A DNA stretch of 64,000 nt, from positions 1-64,000 of the forward strand of contig NZ_FCOC02000027.1 of assembly GCF_001544455.2 (NCBI RefSeq), read 5' to 3'. This document shows positions 61,444 through 64,000 of this stretch, one piece after another. This DNA comes from Caballeronia sordidicola. Its GTDB lineage: Bacteria > Pseudomonadota > Gammaproteobacteria > Burkholderiales > Burkholderiaceae. How positions within the stretch are numbered: the stretch's first letter is position 1; each line of letters begins with the position of its first letter. Under the pieces are notes generated by a model. It saw only the letters and a list, made by a program, of their open reading frames with translations. It did no database searches and was not told the origin of the DNA. The position numbers and the translations under genes are program-made.

Positions 61444-62706
61444 TCATGCTGCAATTGGCAACGGCAGGCTGGGCGCATCCGCTTCGTATCGCACGCCGTC
61501 GCGCACGCAGAAGGCCGGCGTCAGCATGCGCTCGGTCACGATCTGCGTGCCTTCGTTGTCCTCCAGCGTCCAGCGGCCGCGCTGGTCGTCGAGCACAGAG
61601 ATGTCCGCGACGCCGCCTACCTTCAGCGTGCCGAGCGTGCCTTCCATGCCGATCATCCGCGCGGCGTTAACGGAGACCATCTTCACAACGTGATTGAGTG
61701 GCAGGCCGAGCGCGAGCATGCTCGTCATCGCGCTCACGAGGCTGAACTGCGTCTTGCCAAGGAACGAATGCTCCTCGTCCGGGTGCGAGTCCGGCGTGCC
61801 GGGCGGAGCGGGAACCACCGTGTTGTAGCCGTGCATGTCGGCGCCGAGCGTGTCGGGCACAACGCCCTGTTCGAGCACGAGCTGCGCCGTGCGGAAACTG
61901 AAATGCGAGCCATGCCCCACGTCCACGCGCAGTCCGCGCTGGATCGCCTCCGTCACGAGCGGATGGAGCTTGCCGCTTTGCTCGACAAAGCCGCCCGGAT
62001 GGCGGCTGAACGGATGCGCGAGGATATCGCCCGGTTTCAGCATTTCGACGACCCGGTTGAAGATCGAATCGGGATCGACTTCGCGGCCGCCCGATTCGGG
62101 CTTCGGCCACAACTGGCCGAAATGAATGTAGACCGGCAGCTTGGCGTCGCGGCCAATCTTCGAGGCGATTTTCATCACGTCGACACCCCAGCGCGCGAAG
62201 CCGCCAATTTCCGCATGCGCCTTGATGCCTTTCACGAGATCCGGATTCGCCAGCGCGGATTTCACCGAAGCTTCCGCGTCAAGGCATTCGGGACTGTACA
62301 GATCGGGATAGTAGTGGCCTTCGAGCCCGCCAACGAGATACGCGGACAGATACGACAGCACGCGCGTCGCCGACGGTTGGGCCACGTAGTGCCGAAAGCC
62401 CGGCACGGTGATGCAACTCGCGCCGCCCTGGTCGACCAGCGTCGTCACGCCAGAGCGCACGCCGCAGAGGTCGGCGTTCAGGCCGAAACGGCCCGTCACG
62501 TACTGATACACGTGTGCGTGCGTATCGATCAACCCGGGCAGCACCAGGCGTCCGCGGCAATCGACCGTTTCTGCGCCGACTGCCTGCGGCGACAGGTCCG
62601 CGCCGATGGCCGCGATCGTGGTGCCGTCGACGAGAATATCCAGCGTGGCGTCAATACCGGCGGCGGGGTCGATCACACGACCTTGTTTGAGAAGAAGTTT
62701 GGGCAT
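61444..62706 (-). CDS. Amidohydrolase/dihydroorotase-like metal hydrolase
   Basis: The 420-residue protein has GRLVLPGLIDTHAHVYQYVT with the metal-binding HxH, a central GIKAHAEIGGFARWG that likely holds a further ligand (Lys or carboxylated Lys), then PVYIHFG and GADMHGYNTVV. It belongs to the deacetylase/amidohydrolase group of the DHOase-like superfamily. It would cleave a cyclic or acylated amide. It starts the operon leading through DUF1116 and AtzH-like to the amidase. Operator copies lie upstream at 62735, 62806, 62948 and 63153. Confidence 0.85.
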   Translation of the reverse strand: MPKLLLKQGRVIDPAAGIDATLDILVDGTTIAAIGADLSPQAVGAETVDCRGRLVLPGLIDTHAHVYQYVTGRFGLNADLCGVRSGVTTLVDQGGASCITVPGFRHYVAQPSATRVLSYLSAYLVGGLEGHYYPDLYSPECLDAEASVKSALANPDLVKGIKAHAEIGGFARWGVDVMKIASKIGRDAKLPVYIHFGQLWPKPESGGREVDPDSIFNRVVEMLKPGDILAHPFSRHPGGFVEQSGKLHPLVTEAIQRGLRVDVGHGSHFSFRTAQLVLEQGVVPDTLGADMHGYNTVVPAPPGTPDSHPDEEHSFLGKTQFSLVSAMTSMLALGLPLNHVVKMVSVNAARMIGMEGTLGTLKVGGVADISVLDDQRGRWTLEDNEGTQIVTERMLTPAFCVRDGVRYEADAPSLPLPIAA

Positions 62707-62734
62707 GAATGGTCCGGTTCCCTGTTGCAATGCG

Positions 62735-62744
62735 TGGTGTACCG
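62735..62744. promoter_or_regulatory. NGGTRYRCCR operator, TGGTGTACCG
   Basis: GTGGTGTACCGCAA is nearly the same as the minus-strand reading of the site at 63153. It lies about 30 bases before the amidohydrolase start at 62706. Confidence 0.6.
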
Positions 62745-62805
62745 CAAGTAGTGTGCCGGGGAATTTTAGCCATCCGCAGGCTGCACTGATCGATATCACT
62801 TTACA

Positions 62806-62815
62806 TGGTATGCCA
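62806..62815. promoter_or_regulatory. NGGTRYRCCR operator in a TTACAT/ATGTAA palindrome
   Basis: TGGTATGCCA sits between TTACA on the left and ATATATGTAA on the right, giving wider dyad symmetry. The 518-base intergenic region 62707-63224 holds four cores and no other gene. Confidence 0.65.
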
Positions 62816-62947
62816 CATATATGTAAGGGCCGGTTTTACCATCGGGCGGCGGTGCGCACGGCTTGCGCAGCGGACCCGTAGATCTTTGCCCGAGCGAGCA
62901 TGCGATTCTCACCAGCCAGCCTGGATAACCGTTTCCATTCATCTAAA

Positions 62948-62957
62948 TGGTATGCCA
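62948..62957. promoter_or_regulatory. NGGTRYRCCR operator, TGGTATGCCA
   Basis: The context AAATGGTATGCCACGCATTT is the clearest example of the wider consensus in this group, with the same CCACGCAT right flank as the site at 57475. Confidence 0.65.
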
Positions 62958-63152
62958 CGCATTTCACCAAAACGACGCGAACCGCACATGCGCTGTGCAC
63001 GATCCGGGTTCGCGAACCCAGCTTGGTGCCCGCCGGGTGTGGCCGGCTCGCCGGTCTTCAAAGCGAAACAGTCCCTGAGAGGGCGCCGCACAAGGCGGTT
63101 CGAACGGCGCGCTGCGCACACCCGAAGTGGGACATTACTGGCATAGACTTTG

Positions 63153-63162
63153 CGGTACACCA
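63153..63162. promoter_or_regulatory. NGGTRYRCCR operator, CGGTACACCA
   Basis: On the minus strand it reads TGGTGTACCG. It precedes the binding-protein gene at 63225 by 62 bases and is followed by ACATTTATGCC, recalling the palindrome at 57567. Confidence 0.6.
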
Positions 63163-63224
63163 CACATTTATGCCACGGCTCGCATCCTCCGCCGTCCTCC
63201 TCCATCGCAGCGGGGCTCATCATC

Positions 63225-64000
63225 ATGGACAAAAAAAGCAGTAAAGGCCGGCAGTGGCTCGTCGCCATGCTTTGCGCCGCCGGATTCGCGGCGGCCAGCG
63301 TGCATGCCGAGACGGCGCCGACGCTCACGCCCGGCACGCTGAAGGTCGGCATGCAGGCGACCTATCCGCCGTTCGAGTACTACGACGGCGACAAGATCGA
63401 AGGCGCGGATCCCGAGCTTGCGAGAGCGATTGCGAAGCAGCTTGGCAGCAGCACGGCATTTATCGATACACCGCTGCCGCAACTGATCCTCGGACTGAAC
63501 GCAAGCCGCTTCGACGTCATCATGTCCGCCATGTACGTGACACCCGAGCGCGCGGCGCAGGCCACGCCGATTCCATATGCGCAGACCGGCTCGGCGATCA
63601 TGGTCGCCGCGTCGACCGGCATGAAGCCGCGCACGATGCAGGATCTGTGCGGGATGCACCTCGGCATCGTGCAGGGCACGGCATGGGTCGGCCAACTGCA
63701 CGACGTGTCTGACCATTACTGCCAGCCTAACGGCAAGCCGCCGATCGTGGTCAGCGAATTTGGTTCGACCTCCTACGTGCTTCAGGCCATGCTCTCGAAC
63801 AACGTGCAGGCCGGCATGCAGGTCGCTGCGACCGCAAAGGCGCTCGCGGACAAATCGGGCGGCCGCGTGATCGTCACATCGACAGACCTGATCAATCCGC
63901 AGACTATCGGCATCTTCGTGCGCAAAGACAACAAGCCGCTGCACGACGCGCTCATCAAGGCGCTCGACGGCTTGAAGAAGTCCGGCGAGTACGACAGTCT
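63225..64000 (+). CDS. Polar amino acid-type periplasmic binding protein (3' end outside window)
   Basis: The first 258 residues are in the window. A signal peptide (MDKKSSKGRQWLVAMLCAAG to HAETA) precedes TLKVGMQATYPPFEYYDGDK, the class 3 binding-protein start. Later come IMSAMYVTPERAAQATPIPY and CGMHLGIVQGTAWVGQLHD, where the pair of cysteines (Cys145 and a later Cys) may form a disulfide. It likely binds a polar amino acid-like compound used by the same regulon. ATG 63225 follows a weak site. Confidence 0.88.
   Translation, partial: MDKKSSKGRQWLVAMLCAAGFAAASVHAETAPTLTPGTLKVGMQATYPPFEYYDGDKIEGADPELARAIAKQLGSSTAFIDTPLPQLILGLNASRFDVIMSAMYVTPERAAQATPIPYAQTGSAIMVAASTGMKPRTMQDLCGMHLGIVQGTAWVGQLHDVSDHYCQPNGKPPIVVSEFGSTSYVLQAMLSNNVQAGMQVAATAKALADKSGGRVIVTSTDLINPQTIGIFVRKDNKPLHDALIKALDGLKKSGEYDS

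Overview
The window is high-GC DNA with Burkholderiales character: OmpC-type porin, class I PhaC, N-type ATPase, and gene clusters familiar from Burkholderia, Paraburkholderia and Caballeronia secondary replicons. It is accessory rather than core DNA, with no ribosomal, tRNA or replication genes. Several genes are broken: a 5'-truncated and frameshifted MFS gene, frameshifted leuD and fecE, an amber-interrupted TauD, and stumps of macA, a FecCD permease and an integrase.

Layout. 0.2-0.9 kb holds a FitAB/VapBC-like toxin-antitoxin pair with an 11-bp inverted-repeat operator. 1.05-4.2 kb is a decaying MFS-leuC-leuD accessory isopropylmalate isomerase-like cluster. 4.3-7.2 kb has two nitroreductase-family genes and a zinc alcohol dehydrogenase. 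7.2-11.4 kb is a mixed stretch: integrase relict, DoxX-SDR operon with a divergent TetR, a DUF6817-like protein and a serine hydrolase. 11.6-13.4 kb is a fluoride module: a fluoride riboswitch leading a CLC-F fluoride transporter and a DUF190 protein.

13.6-31.4 kb is a low-oxygen persistence block. It contains four universal stress proteins, phasin, PHA synthase, a Pta-like acyltransferase, Hsp20, a flavodoxin-like protein, two unknown proteins, acetoacetyl-CoA reductase, a complete nine-gene N-ATPase operon (atpDCQRBEFAG) and a second alcohol dehydrogenase. Nine FNR/ANR-type boxes (TTGAY-N4-RTCAA) lie before these genes and before the 4.3-7.2 kb genes. Most sit where class II activation predicts a transcription start a few tens of bases before the start codon. 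The gene content matches the low-oxygen-activated (lxa) locus known from Burkholderia cenocepacia, here apparently including the N-ATPase.

31.5-38.1 kb is a recombination mosaic. A MacB/OprM efflux pair follows a 3' stump of macA, which abuts back to back a 3' stump of a FecCD siderophore permease. A frameshifted siderophore ATPase gene and an apparently intact PvdE-like peptide exporter follow, with no NRPS in sight.

38.1-64 kb is a large uptake and catabolic region. It has a Pot-type ABC operon with an NDP-forming acyl-CoA synthetase, a crotonase and an LLM flavin monooxygenase; a porin; a Dpp-type ABC operon with two more LLM monooxygenases and a broken TauD dioxygenase; a MarR regulator; an amidohydrolase / DUF1116 (AllG-like) / AtzH-like / amidase operon; and a polar amino-acid-type binding protein cut by the window edge. 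Nine copies of a motif with core NGGTRYRCCR lie in the three promoter regions that separate these units, suggesting one unrecognised regulon for an unknown nitrogen- or sulfur-containing substrate.
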